From Candidatus Mediterraneibacter colneyensis (GTDB lineage Bacteria > Bacillota > Clostridia > Lachnospirales > Lachnospiraceae): DNA of 13,668 nt. This document shows positions 1 through 8,344 of the stretch, piece after piece; position 1 is the stretch's first letter; the number at the start of each line of letters is the position of its first letter. A program made the translations under genes and the position numbers. The stretch covers positions 1 through 13,668 of the forward strand of contig DXEY01000007.1 in NCBI GenBank assembly GCA_019114745.1, read 5' to 3'. The notes under the pieces are model-generated. The model was given only the letters and a program-made list of their open reading frames with translations, had not been told where the DNA came from and ran no database searches.

Positions 1-1614
1 TATCTGCAGCTTGTAAAAGACGGGAAATATGAGGAAGCAATGGAAGTCATCACGGAGAAGAACCCGCTCCCGTTCATTACCGGGACGATCTGTGCACATC
101 CGTGTATGAGCAAATGTACCCGTAATTTCTACGAAGAGTCTGTCTATATCCGCGGGATGAAGCTGATCGCTGCGGAGAATGGATATGATGCTCTGATGGA
201 CAAGATGACAACTCCTGCTGTGACGAGAGAAGGCAAGGCAGCCGTGATCGGCGGAGGCCCTGCGGGAATGGCGGCGGCATACTTTCTGCGCCGTTCCGGC
301 ATGGAGACGACATTATTTGAGAAAACCGACGCCCTCGGAGGAGTGGTGCGCCACGTGATCCCGGGATTCCGTATCTCAGATGAGGCGATCGGAAAAGACG
401 CGGCTCTCCTTGAGAAGATGGGAGTGAATATCTGCCTGAATACAGAGATCACAGACCTGGATATGCTGAAAAATGCCGGATATACGGCAGTTATCCTGGC
501 GGTAGGCGCATCGGAGCCGGGTGTGCTGAGGCTGGAAAAAGGAGAGCCGGTCAATGCGCTGGAGTTCCTGGCAGACTTTAAGGCAAAGGACGGCGACCTT
601 GATATCGGCAGAAATGTGGTTGTCATCGGAGGCGGAAATACCGCGATGGACACTGCAAGGGCGGCAAAACGCACGAAGGGCGTGGAGCATGTCTATCTCG
701 TATACAGAAGAACGAAACGCTATATGCCGGCCGATGAGGAAGAACTGATCATGGCGGTCGAGGACGGCGTGGAATTTATGGAACTGCTCGCACCGGTGAA
801 GCAGGAGAACGGAAGCCTTCTCTGTAAAGTGATGAAACTGGGCGACTACGACGCTTCCGGAAGAAGAGGCGTTGTGGAGACCGGAGAAGTGAAAGAGGTT
901 CCGGCAGATACGGTTATCGCGGCAGTCGGTGAGAAAGTACCAACATCATTCTATGAATCCTGCGGTATCAATGTCAACGACAGAGGACGCGCCATTGTAA
1001 ACGAAGAGACCGGGGAGACCAGCCGCGCAGACGTTTATCTTGCAGGCGACGGGCTTGGCGGCCCGGCGACAGTCGTAGAGGGAATCGGCGACGCCCTGAG
1101 GGCAGCACAGGCTGTACTTGGAGAATCTCCTGTGAAAGACTGGGAGCCTGTGACGGATGAGGAGACGATCTACAGCAGGAAAGGTAATCTCTCTGACCAG
1201 AAGGCGGACAGCGATGAGGCAGGAAGATGTCTCGGATGCTCCGGTATCTGTGAAAACTGCGTGGAGGTATGTCCGAACAGGGCAAATATTTCGATCCGTG
1301 TGCCGGGCATGGAGAAACACCAGATCATCCATGTGGATTATATGTGCAATGAATGCGGCAACTGCAAGAGCTTCTGTCCGTATGACAGCGCACCGTATCT
1401 GGACAAATTTACGCTGTTTGCGGATGAGAAAGACATGGACGACAGCAAGAACCAGGGATTCACAGTGCTTGACAGAGATCAGGTAAAATGTAAGGTCAGG
1501 TTCTTCGGAGAGACTTATGTCTGGACAAAAGGCGAAGAGACAAGGATCCCGGAGGGGATTTTGAAACTGATGGAGACAGTCTGTACAGACTATGCATATT
1601 TACTGAGAGATTAG
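1..1614 (+). CDS. ygfK: YgfK, putative selenate reductase / purine-cluster flavoprotein subunit (C-terminal half, 5'-partial)
   Basis: The reading frame is open from base 1 with no start in context, so 537 C-terminal residues of a protein of about 1000 residues are present. The visible part is GltD-like. It has an N-terminal Fe-S cysteine set (CAHPC, then C at about 91-117), a Rossmann FAD motif GGGPAGMAAA near base 250, a second nucleotide motif GGGNTAMDTARAA near 628, and the C-terminal FAD motif with AGDGLGG near 1050. The last quarter adds two cysteine clusters: CLGC..CENC..CP near 1228, and CNECGNC...CP near 1345, i.e. ferredoxin-type 4Fe-4S sites. This layout is that of YgfK, which sits in selenium-dependent molybdenum hydroxylase and anaerobic purine-degradation clusters. 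The name selenate reductase is historical; here an electron-transfer role with the xanthine dehydrogenase encoded 4 kb downstream is more likely (inference). The stop is 22 bp before the hydantoinase start, consistent with one operon. Confidence 0.9.
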   Translation, partial: YLQLVKDGKYEEAMEVITEKNPLPFITGTICAHPCMSKCTRNFYEESVYIRGMKLIAAENGYDALMDKMTTPAVTREGKAAVIGGGPAGMAAAYFLRRSGMETTLFEKTDALGGVVRHVIPGFRISDEAIGKDAALLEKMGVNICLNTEITDLDMLKNAGYTAVILAVGASEPGVLRLEKGEPVNALEFLADFKAKDGDLDIGRNVVVIGGGNTAMDTARAAKRTKGVEHVYLVYRRTKRYMPADEEELIMAVEDGVEFMELLAPVKQENGSLLCKVMKLGDYDASGRRGVVETGEVKEVPADTVIAAVGEKVPTSFYESCGINVNDRGRAIVNEETGETSRADVYLAGDGLGGPATVVEGIGDALRAAQAVLGESPVKDWEPVTDEETIYSRKGNLSDQKADSDEAGRCLGCSGICENCVEVCPNRANISIRVPGMEKHQIIHVDYMCNECGNCKSFCPYDSAPYLDKFTLFADEKDMDDSKNQGFTVLDRDQVKCKVRFFGETYVWTKGEETRIPEGILKLMETVCTDYAYLLRD

Positions 1615-1636
1615 ATTACAGAAAGAGGGAGTCAGT

Positions 1637-3004
1637 ATGAAACTTTTGTTTAAAGGCGGAACGGTCGTGAGCGGCGACGGCATGCAGAAACTGGATCTGC
1701 TGGTAAAAGGCGAAAAGATTCTGGCAGTTGGCGAAGATCTGGAGTTCAGGGATGCCGAGATCGTAGATGTCCGGGGCAAACTTCTTTTCCCGGGGTTTAT
1801 CGATGCGCATACCCATATGGCTCTGGAAGTGAGTAATACGGTCACGGCGGATAAGTTTGAAACAGGAACGAAGGCAGAGCTTGCCGGAGGAACGACATGT
1901 ATCGTGGACTATGCCACCCAGTATCAGGGGGAGAGCCTGAGAGAGGCGCTTGACAACTGGCATAAAAAAGCGGACGGACAGTCCTCCTGTGATTATGCGT
2001 TCCACCTGGCGATTACTGACTGGAATGAGGAGATCAGCCGGGAACTGGAGGAGATCATACAGAAAGAGACTTGCTCTTTTAAACTGTACATGACATATGA
2101 CACGATGGTGGATGACGAGACGATGTACGAGATCCTCTCCCGGCTGAAAGAGCTGGGAGGGATCGCAGGCGTACACTGCGAGAACAACGGGATCATCCAG
2201 GCAAGGGTAAAGGAAGTAGAAAAGAGAAAAGGCAGCAGGAGAGATGTGTCTGATTATCCGTGGACACGCCCCAAAGAGGCGGAGGCAGAGGCAGTCGGAC
2301 GCCTCCTGAAGATCGCAAAATGTGTGGACACCCCGGTCATCGTCGTACATTTGAGCACGGCGGCGGGATACCGGGAGATCTTAAAGGCACGGGAGGCGGG
2401 ACAGACGGTCTATATCGAGACCTGCCCGCAGTATCTCCTGATGGATGAGGAGAAGTATTCCCTGCCGGCGGAAGAGGCGAGACATTATATGATCGCACCT
2501 CCGCTCAGGAAGAAGAAAAACCAGGAGATCCTGTGGCAGGCGCTGAAAGAGGGGCGCATCCAGACGATCGCGACCGACCACTGCAGCTTTACGAAGGAGC
2601 AGAAGATGGCGGGAGCAGACGATTTCTCCAGGACGCCCTGCGGTATGCCCGGGGCAGAAGAACGACCGGCGCTTATCTGGCAGTTCGGAGTCAATGAGAA
2701 CAGGATCACGGCGGAGCAGATGTGCATCTACCTGTCCGAGAATCCGGCGAAACTTTACAGGTTGTATCCGTGGAAAGGGGCGCTGATTCCCGGAAGTGAT
2801 GCGGATATCGTAGTGTGGGATCCGGACGAGGAGTGGACGATGACGGCACAGGATCAGCAGTCAGCATGCGATTACTGCCCGATGGAGGGCACGAAGATCC
2901 GCGGCAGAGCCCAACAGGTATATCTGCGTGGAAAGCTGGCGGCAGAGAATGGCAGGATCGTGGAGGAGAATACAGGCGTATATATCCGCCATGGGATTGA
3001 GTAA
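1637..3004 (+). CDS. hydA: D-hydantoinase / dihydropyrimidinase family cyclic amidohydrolase
   Basis: This is a 455-residue cytosolic amidohydrolase, the usual length for D-hydantoinases and dihydropyrimidinases, which hydrolyse cyclic imides or amides using two metal ions. All metal ligands are visible: HTH at residues 58-60 (GFIDAHTHM), the lysine to be carbamylated at 149 (SFKLYMTYD), His180 (GVHCEN), His238 (VVHLSTAAG) and Asp314 (ATDHC). The ATG at 1637 follows a GAGGGAG ribosome binding site with good spacing. Its place between ygfK and yqeC matches the hyuA/hydA/ygeZ gene of anaerobic purine-degradation clusters. Its natural substrate is unproven; a ring-opened or dihydro purine or pyrimidine is the reasonable guess. 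No residue is missing. Allantoinase is an alternative within the same superfamily, but the hydantoinase-type motif set fits better. Confidence 0.93.
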   Translation: MKLLFKGGTVVSGDGMQKLDLLVKGEKILAVGEDLEFRDAEIVDVRGKLLFPGFIDAHTHMALEVSNTVTADKFETGTKAELAGGTTCIVDYATQYQGESLREALDNWHKKADGQSSCDYAFHLAITDWNEEISRELEEIIQKETCSFKLYMTYDTMVDDETMYEILSRLKELGGIAGVHCENNGIIQARVKEVEKRKGSRRDVSDYPWTRPKEAEAEAVGRLLKIAKCVDTPVIVVHLSTAAGYREILKAREAGQTVYIETCPQYLLMDEEKYSLPAEEARHYMIAPPLRKKKNQEILWQALKEGRIQTIATDHCSFTKEQKMAGADDFSRTPCGMPGAEERPALIWQFGVNENRITAEQMCIYLSENPAKLYRLYPWKGALIPGSDADIVVWDPDEEWTMTAQDQQSACDYCPMEGTKIRGRAQQVYLRGKLAAENGRIVEENTGVYIRHGIE

Positions 3005-3005
3005 G

Positions 3006-3791
3006 ATGATCTATAGTTACAGTGGAGAGAGACTGTGTAAGGCAGACTCATTAAGACAGGCGCTGAACCTGGAGGACGACAGCCTCCGGGGACGGCGCCC
3101 GGTCGTATCGGCGGTCGGTGCGGGCGGCAAGACGACGACGCTGCACCGGCTTGCTGAGGAATATGTACAGGCAGGGATTCCGGCAGTTGTGACGACTACA
3201 ACCCATATCATGAAAGAAGACAGTCCCTGGTTTTTATCTGATGTTTCTGCAGAGCAGATCAAAGGGGCGCTTGGCAGATTCGGACAGGTGTGGATCGGAA
3301 CGTCTGTACCCGGAGGGAAGCTGGGCATATTGCCCGAGGCTCTCCTGGAGGAGATCGCAGGCTGGGATATCCCGCTGCTGATCGAGGCGGACGGGGCGCG
3401 CAGGATGCCCCTGAAAGTGCCGGCAGACCACGAACCTGTGATCCTGCCATGCACGACCCATGTGTTGTCAGTGTACGGGCTCGACAGCGTGGGAAAGAAG
3501 ATTGAAGATACGGTATTCCGCCCGGAACTGGCGGAGATACTGTTGGAGAAGAAGAGAACAGACTGTGTCGCCCCGGAGGATATCGCGCTGCTGGCAGCGT
3601 CAGAGCTTGCCGGGAGAAAGGGCTGTGCCGCGGGGATGGAGTACACGGTCGTTTTGAATAAAGCAGATCATGAAGGGCTTATGGAGACGGCGCTTGAAAT
3701 ATGCAGAGCGCTGCGGTCAGGAGGGCTCTGCCGGGTAGTTGTGACCGGGAGGAGCGGAGACGAAGCCCGGGAGGCAGACAGAGAAAAATGA
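3006..3791 (+). CDS. yqeC: YqeC, selenium-dependent hydroxylase accessory protein (P-loop)
   Basis: This 261-residue P-loop protein is of about the same length as E. coli YqeC. A nucleotide-binding loop GAGGKTTT lies at residues 38-45, followed by a TTTTH segment at 63-67, an IEADGARRMPLK motif at 126-137, and NKAD at 218-221, the last resembling a GTPase-type specificity motif. YqeC is a marker of the labile-selenium molybdenum hydroxylase system and is presumed to help mature that cofactor; its chemistry is not established. Two starts are possible. ATG 3006 lies one base after the hydA stop, and ATG 2991 overlaps hydA by 14 bp. I prefer 3006 because a purine-rich GGGATTGAG lies just upstream. 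The 3' end overlaps the next gene as ATGA, implying translational coupling with yqeB. Confidence 0.88.
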   Translation: MIYSYSGERLCKADSLRQALNLEDDSLRGRRPVVSAVGAGGKTTTLHRLAEEYVQAGIPAVVTTTTHIMKEDSPWFLSDVSAEQIKGALGRFGQVWIGTSVPGGKLGILPEALLEEIAGWDIPLLIEADGARRMPLKVPADHEPVILPCTTHVLSVYGLDSVGKKIEDTVFRPELAEILLEKKRTDCVAPEDIALLAASELAGRKGCAAGMEYTVVLNKADHEGLMETALEICRALRSGGLCRVVVTGRSGDEAREADREK

Positions 3792-5140
3792 AGATACTGA
3801 TCAGAGGAGCAGGGGATCTGGCGACAGGGATCGCATCCCGGCTCTATGGAGCAGGTCATAAGCTCCTGATGACCGAGATAGAAGTTCCGCTCACCGTCCG
3901 GCGCACGGTAGCGCTCAGCCGGGCAGTCTACGAGGGACGCGCCCAGGTGGAAGAGATGCTGGGGATACTGGCAGAAGGGCGGACAGAAGCAGAAAAGATC
4001 ATGGCGCAGGGCGATATCGCCGTCATGGTAGATGAAGAGGCGGCATGCCGCGAATGGTTCCAGCCGGATGTGATCGTCGATGCGATCCTGGCGAAGAAAA
4101 ACCTGGGGACACGGATCATGGACGCCCCTTTTGTCATCGCGGCGGGGCCCGGATTTACCGCAGGGAAAGACTGCAACTGCGTGGTAGAGACAAAGCGCGG
4201 GCACACGCTGGGAAATGTGATCTGGAAAGGAAGTGCCATTCCGAACACCGGAGTGCCGGGAAATGTGGCGGGCTATACCATTGAGAGACTGATCCGCGCC
4301 GCGGCGGACGGCGGTCTTGAGCCGAGAGTGCAGATCGGAGACCATGTAGAAACAGGTGATATTGTCGCCCTTACAGGCGGAGTTCCCGTATACGCCCAGA
4401 TGACAGGGATCGTCCGCGGAATGCTGCAGGCAGGGGTGCAGGTGAAAAAGGATCTGAAGATCGGGGATATTGACGCCAGGGCGGAACTGTCCCACTGCTA
4501 TACCATATCCGATAAGGCGAGGGCGATCGGGGGCGGTGTGCTGGAGGCAGTTTCCGGATTTGAGAAGATGAAAGATAAGTTTGCGATCGTCGTCCTTGCG
4601 GCAGGAGCGGGGACAAGATTTGGCGGTAATAAGCTGAATGCGCCGGTCAGGAATAAACCGCTCTATGAGCATACGCTGGATCGTGTGCAGGCATTCGGGG
4701 CATTTCCGGCATTTATTGTAACCGGGTCGGAGGAGATCGCAGGAGAGGCACAGAAAAGAGGCATCACTCCTGTGTGGAACAGGAAACCGGAGCTTGGGAT
4801 CGCCCGCTCACTAAAGCTGGGGCTTGAAGAGACGGTGAAGAGCAGGTCCGGACTAAAGGGAATCCTGTTTTCGGTCTGCGACCAGCCCGGTCTGGATCCG
4901 GCGACGATGCAGCAGATCTTCCGCGTCTCTTCCCTTCATCCGGGAAGCATCGTGTGTGCAGGCAGCGGCGGAAAGACAGGAAACCCCGTCTGCTGGGACG
5001 CATCCTTTTTCCCGGAACTGCTGGCGCTGGAGGGGGACGAAGGCGGAAGACAGATCATGAAAAAATACAGAGACAAAGTGAGGATCGTACAGGCAGATCC
5101 CGAAGAGCTGAAAGATATCGACAGAAAGGAAGACCTGTAA
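3788..5140 (+). CDS. yqeB: YqeB (EF2563-family Se-Mo hydroxylase protein) fused to MocA-like cytidylyltransferase
   Basis: This 450-residue protein joins two domains usually encoded separately. Residues 1 to about 262 are YqeB/EF2563-like: an N-terminal glycine-rich GAGDLATGIASRL segment, a CNC motif at 129-131, and a biotinyl-lipoyl-like stretch around 180-230 (GDHVETGDIVA and later KIGDIDAR). Residues 265-450 form a MobA/MocA-type nucleotidyltransferase with the intact signature LAAGAGTRFGGNKL at 270-283, CDQPG at 364-368, GNPV at 398-401 and GDEGGRQIM at 416-424. MocA adds CMP to molybdopterin to give the dinucleotide cofactor of xanthine dehydrogenase-type enzymes. The fusion therefore probably combines selenium or Mo-cofactor maturation with cofactor cytidylylation for the XDH downstream (inference). 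The start at ATG 3788 overlaps the yqeC stop. The frame is uninterrupted across the domain joint, so this is not a sequencing artefact visible here. Confidence 0.88.
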   Translation: MKILIRGAGDLATGIASRLYGAGHKLLMTEIEVPLTVRRTVALSRAVYEGRAQVEEMLGILAEGRTEAEKIMAQGDIAVMVDEEAACREWFQPDVIVDAILAKKNLGTRIMDAPFVIAAGPGFTAGKDCNCVVETKRGHTLGNVIWKGSAIPNTGVPGNVAGYTIERLIRAAADGGLEPRVQIGDHVETGDIVALTGGVPVYAQMTGIVRGMLQAGVQVKKDLKIGDIDARAELSHCYTISDKARAIGGGVLEAVSGFEKMKDKFAIVVLAAGAGTRFGGNKLNAPVRNKPLYEHTLDRVQAFGAFPAFIVTGSEEIAGEAQKRGITPVWNRKPELGIARSLKLGLEETVKSRSGLKGILFSVCDQPGLDPATMQQIFRVSSLHPGSIVCAGSGGKTGNPVCWDASFFPELLALEGDEGGRQIMKKYRDKVRIVQADPEELKDIDRKEDL

Positions 5141-5167
5141 CAAACAGATCGAGAGGAGATGAAAGAA

Positions 5168-5725
5168 ATGGCACAGGCGCGGAAAAAGAAGATAGCCGTT
5201 GTGCAGTGTCAGGGCGGATGCCGGACACAGGCTGCCGGAGGCGGCGAAGCGGAAGCCGGCAGATGCGAAAAGCTTGCCGGGGCAGAGGCTGCCGGGACAG
5301 CATGCCGCTGGGGATGCCTGGGCGGGGGAAGCTGCGTGGCTGCCTGCCGGCTGGATGCGATCTATATCAATGAGAGAGGAACTGCCGGGGTGGATCCGGA
5401 GAAATGCGTCGGGTGCGGGCTGTGTGCGAAAGCCTGTCCCCGCGGCCTGATCAGGATCACAGGCATTGAGTACAATATTTACCCGGCATGCGTCAGCCAG
5501 GATCCGGGCGCAGAGACGAGGAAGGTGTGCGGCACGGGCTGCATCGCCTGCGGGATCTGCGTGAAGAACTGTCCGATGGCTGCGATCAGCATTGAGAACG
5601 GCCATGCGGTGATCGACGAGGAGAAATGTATTGCCTGCGGCATGTGTGCAGTGAAATGCCCGCGGGGAGTGATCCGGGATTATAATGGGATCTTTACGAT
5701 CCGGGAAGCGCAGGTGGGAGTATGA
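5168..5725 (+). CDS. RnfB-like soluble polyferredoxin
   Basis: This 185-residue protein has 21 cysteines and no hydrophobic segment. From residue 14 it follows the C-terminal part of clostridial RnfB: VQCQGGC, a later GRC, then CRWGCLGGGSCVAAC (46-60). Three ferredoxin-type sites follow: CVGCGLCAKACP (80-91), CGTGCIACGICVKNCP (121-136) and CIACGMCAVKCP (154-165). The RnfB membrane anchor is absent. ATG 5168 is chosen over ATG 5159 because AGGAG (5154-5158) is 9 nt from 5168 but abuts 5159. The stop overlaps the xdh start as ATGA, so the two are translationally coupled. The likely role is as electron acceptor or relay for the FAD-less xanthine dehydrogenase, passing electrons to YgfK or to a ferredoxin pool (inference). 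No rnfACDGE genes are in the window, so a true Rnf complex subunit is unlikely. Confidence 0.85.
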   Translation: MAQARKKKIAVVQCQGGCRTQAAGGGEAEAGRCEKLAGAEAAGTACRWGCLGGGSCVAACRLDAIYINERGTAGVDPEKCVGCGLCAKACPRGLIRITGIEYNIYPACVSQDPGAETRKVCGTGCIACGICVKNCPMAAISIENGHAVIDEEKCIACGMCAVKCPRGVIRDYNGIFTIREAQVGV

Positions 5726-8316
5726 AAGATACTTACAGTTTTATTGTAAACGGAGTGGAGCGGACGACAAGCGAGGACAAACCGCTGCTTCGGTATCTGC
5801 GGGATGACCTTCATCTTCATTCTGTCAAAGACGGATGCAGCGAAGGCGCCTGCGGTACGTGTACGATCATCGTGGACGGAAGGGCGGTGAAATCCTGCGT
5901 CCTGACGACAAAGCGCGCCGTAGGAAAGAATATCATCACGACGGAAGGGCTGAGCGAGGAGGAGAAAGAGGCTTTCGTGTATGCATTCGGTTCAAAAGGA
6001 TCTGTGCAGTGCGGTTTCTGTATCCCGGGCATGGTGATGGCGGGAAAAGCGCTGATCGACCGTGTGCCGGATCCGACAGAGGAAGAGATTAAAGAGGCTC
6101 TGAAGGGCAATATCTGCCGGTGTACCGGATATAAGAAGATCATAGAAGGGATCCAGCTCACCGCTGCGATCCTGCGGGGAGACGCCCGGATCGAGGAAGA
6201 CCTGGAGAAGGGCGACGTCTATGGAGTGGGAAAACATGCATTCCGTCTGGATGTCCGGGAAAAGGTACTCGGCTACGGAGAGTATCCGGATGACGTGGAG
6301 ATGGAAGGCATGGTCTATGCGTCTGCAGTGCGGTCGAAATATCCGCGCGCCCGCATTCTGGATATCCATGCGGAGAAGGCGGAAGCGCTCCCGGGAGTGC
6401 TCGCTGTACTGACTGCAGACGACGTGCCGAACAACAAGGTGGGGCATCTGCAGCAGGACTGGGATGTGATGATCGCAAAAGGCAGCATCACAAGATGCGT
6501 GGGCGACGCCATCTGTCTGGTTGTCGCTGAGACAAGGGAGATCCTTGAGAAGGCGAAAAAGCTGGTCAGGATTGATTATGAAGAATTAAAACCGGTTACC
6601 TCTGTCGCTGAGGCGATGGCGGAGGATGCGCCGAAAGTACATTCTAACGGAAATCTGTGCCAGAGCCGCCATGTGACGAGAGGGGATGCGAAAAAGGCGC
6701 TGGAAAATTCCAAATATGTAGTCACCCAGACTTACCGGACGCCGTTTAGCGAACATGCATTTCTGGAACCGGAATGTGCGGTGGCGTTCCCATATAAAGA
6801 CGGGGTCAAAGTATTGTCAACGGACCAGGGGGTCTATGATACGAGACATGAGATCTCCATCATGCTCGGCTGGGATCCCGAGCGGATCGTAGTGGAGAAT
6901 AAGCTGGTCGGAGGCGGCTTCGGAGGCAAGGAAGATGTGTCTGCCCAGCATATTGCGGCGCTGGCGGCTCTGAAAGTAAACCGTCCGGTGAAGGTGACAT
7001 TTTCCAGGCAGGAATCCATCAATTTCCATCCGAAACGCCATGCGATGGAGGGGACGTTCACGCTTGGATGCGATGAGAACGGGATCTTTACCGGTCTGGA
7101 CTGTGAGATCTACTTTGATACAGGGGCATATGCCTCCCTGTGTGGCCCGGTTCTGGAACGGGCATGTACGCACTCGGTAGGGCCGTACTGCTATCAGAAT
7201 ACTGATATCCGTGGATTCGGATATTATACAAATAATCCGCCTGCAGGAGCATTCCGTGGATTTGGCGTGTGCCAGAGCGAGTTCGCCCTGGAGTCCAATA
7301 TCAACCTCCTGGCAGAAAAAGTCGGAATCTCCCCGTGGGAGATCCGCTACCGCAATGCCATCGAGCCGGGGAAGGTGCTTCCAAACGGTCAGATCGCGGA
7401 CTGCTCGACTGCGCTGAAAGAGACGCTCCTTGCGGTGAAAGACGCCTATGATAGCAATCCGGGCAGAGCGGGGATCGCCTGTGCTATGAAGAACGCCGGC
7501 GTAGGAGTGGGACTCCCTGACAAAGGAAGGGCGAAGCTGATCGTACGGGACGGGAAAGTCGAACTGTACAGCGCGGCTTCCGACATCGGACAGGGATGCG
7601 CCACTGTATTCGTGCAGATGATCGCCGAGGCGACAGGACTCGGAAAAGAGAAGATCATAAATAAGGGAGCGAACTCAGAAGTAGCACCTGATTCCGGTAC
7701 GACTTCCGGTTCCCGGCAGACGCTGATCACGGGCGAGGCGGTCAGGATGGCTGCCGCTGACCTGAATGAAGAACTGAAAACGGCAGGGGGAGATCTGGCA
7801 AAACTGGAGGGGAGAGAATTTTTTGCAGAATTTTTTGACCCCACAGACAAGCTGGGCGCTGACGTCCCGAACCCGAAGAGTCATGTGGCGTATGGATTCG
7901 CCACCCATGTAGTCATTCTGGACGACGATGGACGCGTGAAAGAGGTCTATGCGGCACATGATTCCGGAAAGGTCGTGAACCCGATTTCCATACAGGGACA
8001 GATCGAGGGCGGCGTGCTGATGGGGCTTGGTTATGCCCTGACGGAAGACTTTCCGTTAAAGGACGGAGTGCCGCAGGCGAAATACGGCACGCTGGGGCTG
8101 ATGCGCTCCACCCAGATCCCGGATATCCACGCGATCTATGTGGAAAAAGAAGAACTTCTGCCCTTTGCATACGGTGCAAAGGGAATCGGTGAGATCGCTA
8201 CCATCCCGACGGCTCCGGCGGCACTGGGAGCATATTACGCGATGGACCATGTGCTGCGGACGAAGCTGCCGATGGAGGACACGTATTATTCAAAGAAGCA
8301 GAAAGCGGTCAGGTAG
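5722..8316 (+). CDS. xdh: Selenium-dependent xanthine dehydrogenase ([2Fe-2S] + molybdenum domains fused)
   Basis: This 864-residue protein catalyses molybdenum-dependent hydroxylation of purines, probably xanthine to urate or the reverse. Residues 1-80 carry a plant-type [2Fe-2S] site (C39, C44, C47, C59). Residues 90-150 carry the second cluster (C97, C100, C132, C134 in CRCTGY). From about 175 on it is the molybdenum-cofactor region, with GGGFGGKED (397-405), PAGAFRGFG (507-515), a QIEGG segment at 760-764 and catalytic Glu824 in YGAKGIGE. Glu349 (HAFLEPE) and Arg512 (AFRGFG) align by motif with the bovine purine-binding Glu802 and Arg880, supporting a purine substrate. No FAD domain lies between the Fe-S and Mo parts, unlike eukaryotic XDH. 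The frame has no in-frame TGA, so the presumed selenium is a labile cofactor ligand, not selenocysteine. YqeB and YqeC beside it are the usual partners of this family. Confidence 0.93.
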   Translation: MKDTYSFIVNGVERTTSEDKPLLRYLRDDLHLHSVKDGCSEGACGTCTIIVDGRAVKSCVLTTKRAVGKNIITTEGLSEEEKEAFVYAFGSKGSVQCGFCIPGMVMAGKALIDRVPDPTEEEIKEALKGNICRCTGYKKIIEGIQLTAAILRGDARIEEDLEKGDVYGVGKHAFRLDVREKVLGYGEYPDDVEMEGMVYASAVRSKYPRARILDIHAEKAEALPGVLAVLTADDVPNNKVGHLQQDWDVMIAKGSITRCVGDAICLVVAETREILEKAKKLVRIDYEELKPVTSVAEAMAEDAPKVHSNGNLCQSRHVTRGDAKKALENSKYVVTQTYRTPFSEHAFLEPECAVAFPYKDGVKVLSTDQGVYDTRHEISIMLGWDPERIVVENKLVGGGFGGKEDVSAQHIAALAALKVNRPVKVTFSRQESINFHPKRHAMEGTFTLGCDENGIFTGLDCEIYFDTGAYASLCGPVLERACTHSVGPYCYQNTDIRGFGYYTNNPPAGAFRGFGVCQSEFALESNINLLAEKVGISPWEIRYRNAIEPGKVLPNGQIADCSTALKETLLAVKDAYDSNPGRAGIACAMKNAGVGVGLPDKGRAKLIVRDGKVELYSAASDIGQGCATVFVQMIAEATGLGKEKIINKGANSEVAPDSGTTSGSRQTLITGEAVRMAAADLNEELKTAGGDLAKLEGREFFAEFFDPTDKLGADVPNPKSHVAYGFATHVVILDDDGRVKEVYAAHDSGKVVNPISIQGQIEGGVLMGLGYALTEDFPLKDGVPQAKYGTLGLMRSTQIPDIHAIYVEKEELLPFAYGAKGIGEIATIPTAPAALGAYYAMDHVLRTKLPMEDTYYSKKQKAVR

Positions 8317-8344
8317 CGGACTGTAAGATGGAGAACAGACGGCG

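Noticed and set aside
144..674. Long minus-strand open frames opposite ygfK, xdh and other plus-strand genes
   Set aside because: They are antisense shadows of strongly conserved plus-strand proteins, with Arg/Ser/Pro-rich translations and no recognisable domains.
2928..3005. An upstream start of yqeC at 2928
   Set aside because: It would overlap hydA by 77 bp and add a basic, unconserved segment; starts at 3006 or 2991 fit family length and operon spacing.
3701..3787. An upstream start of the yqeB-mocA gene at 3701
   Set aside because: The conserved N-terminus MKILIRGAGDL begins at ATG 3788, which overlaps the yqeC stop as ATGA; the upstream codons are yqeC in another frame.
5722..8316. 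Selenocysteine in the xanthine dehydrogenase
   Set aside because: The frame has no in-frame TGA and the family's selenium is a labile cofactor ligand, so no SECIS element is needed.
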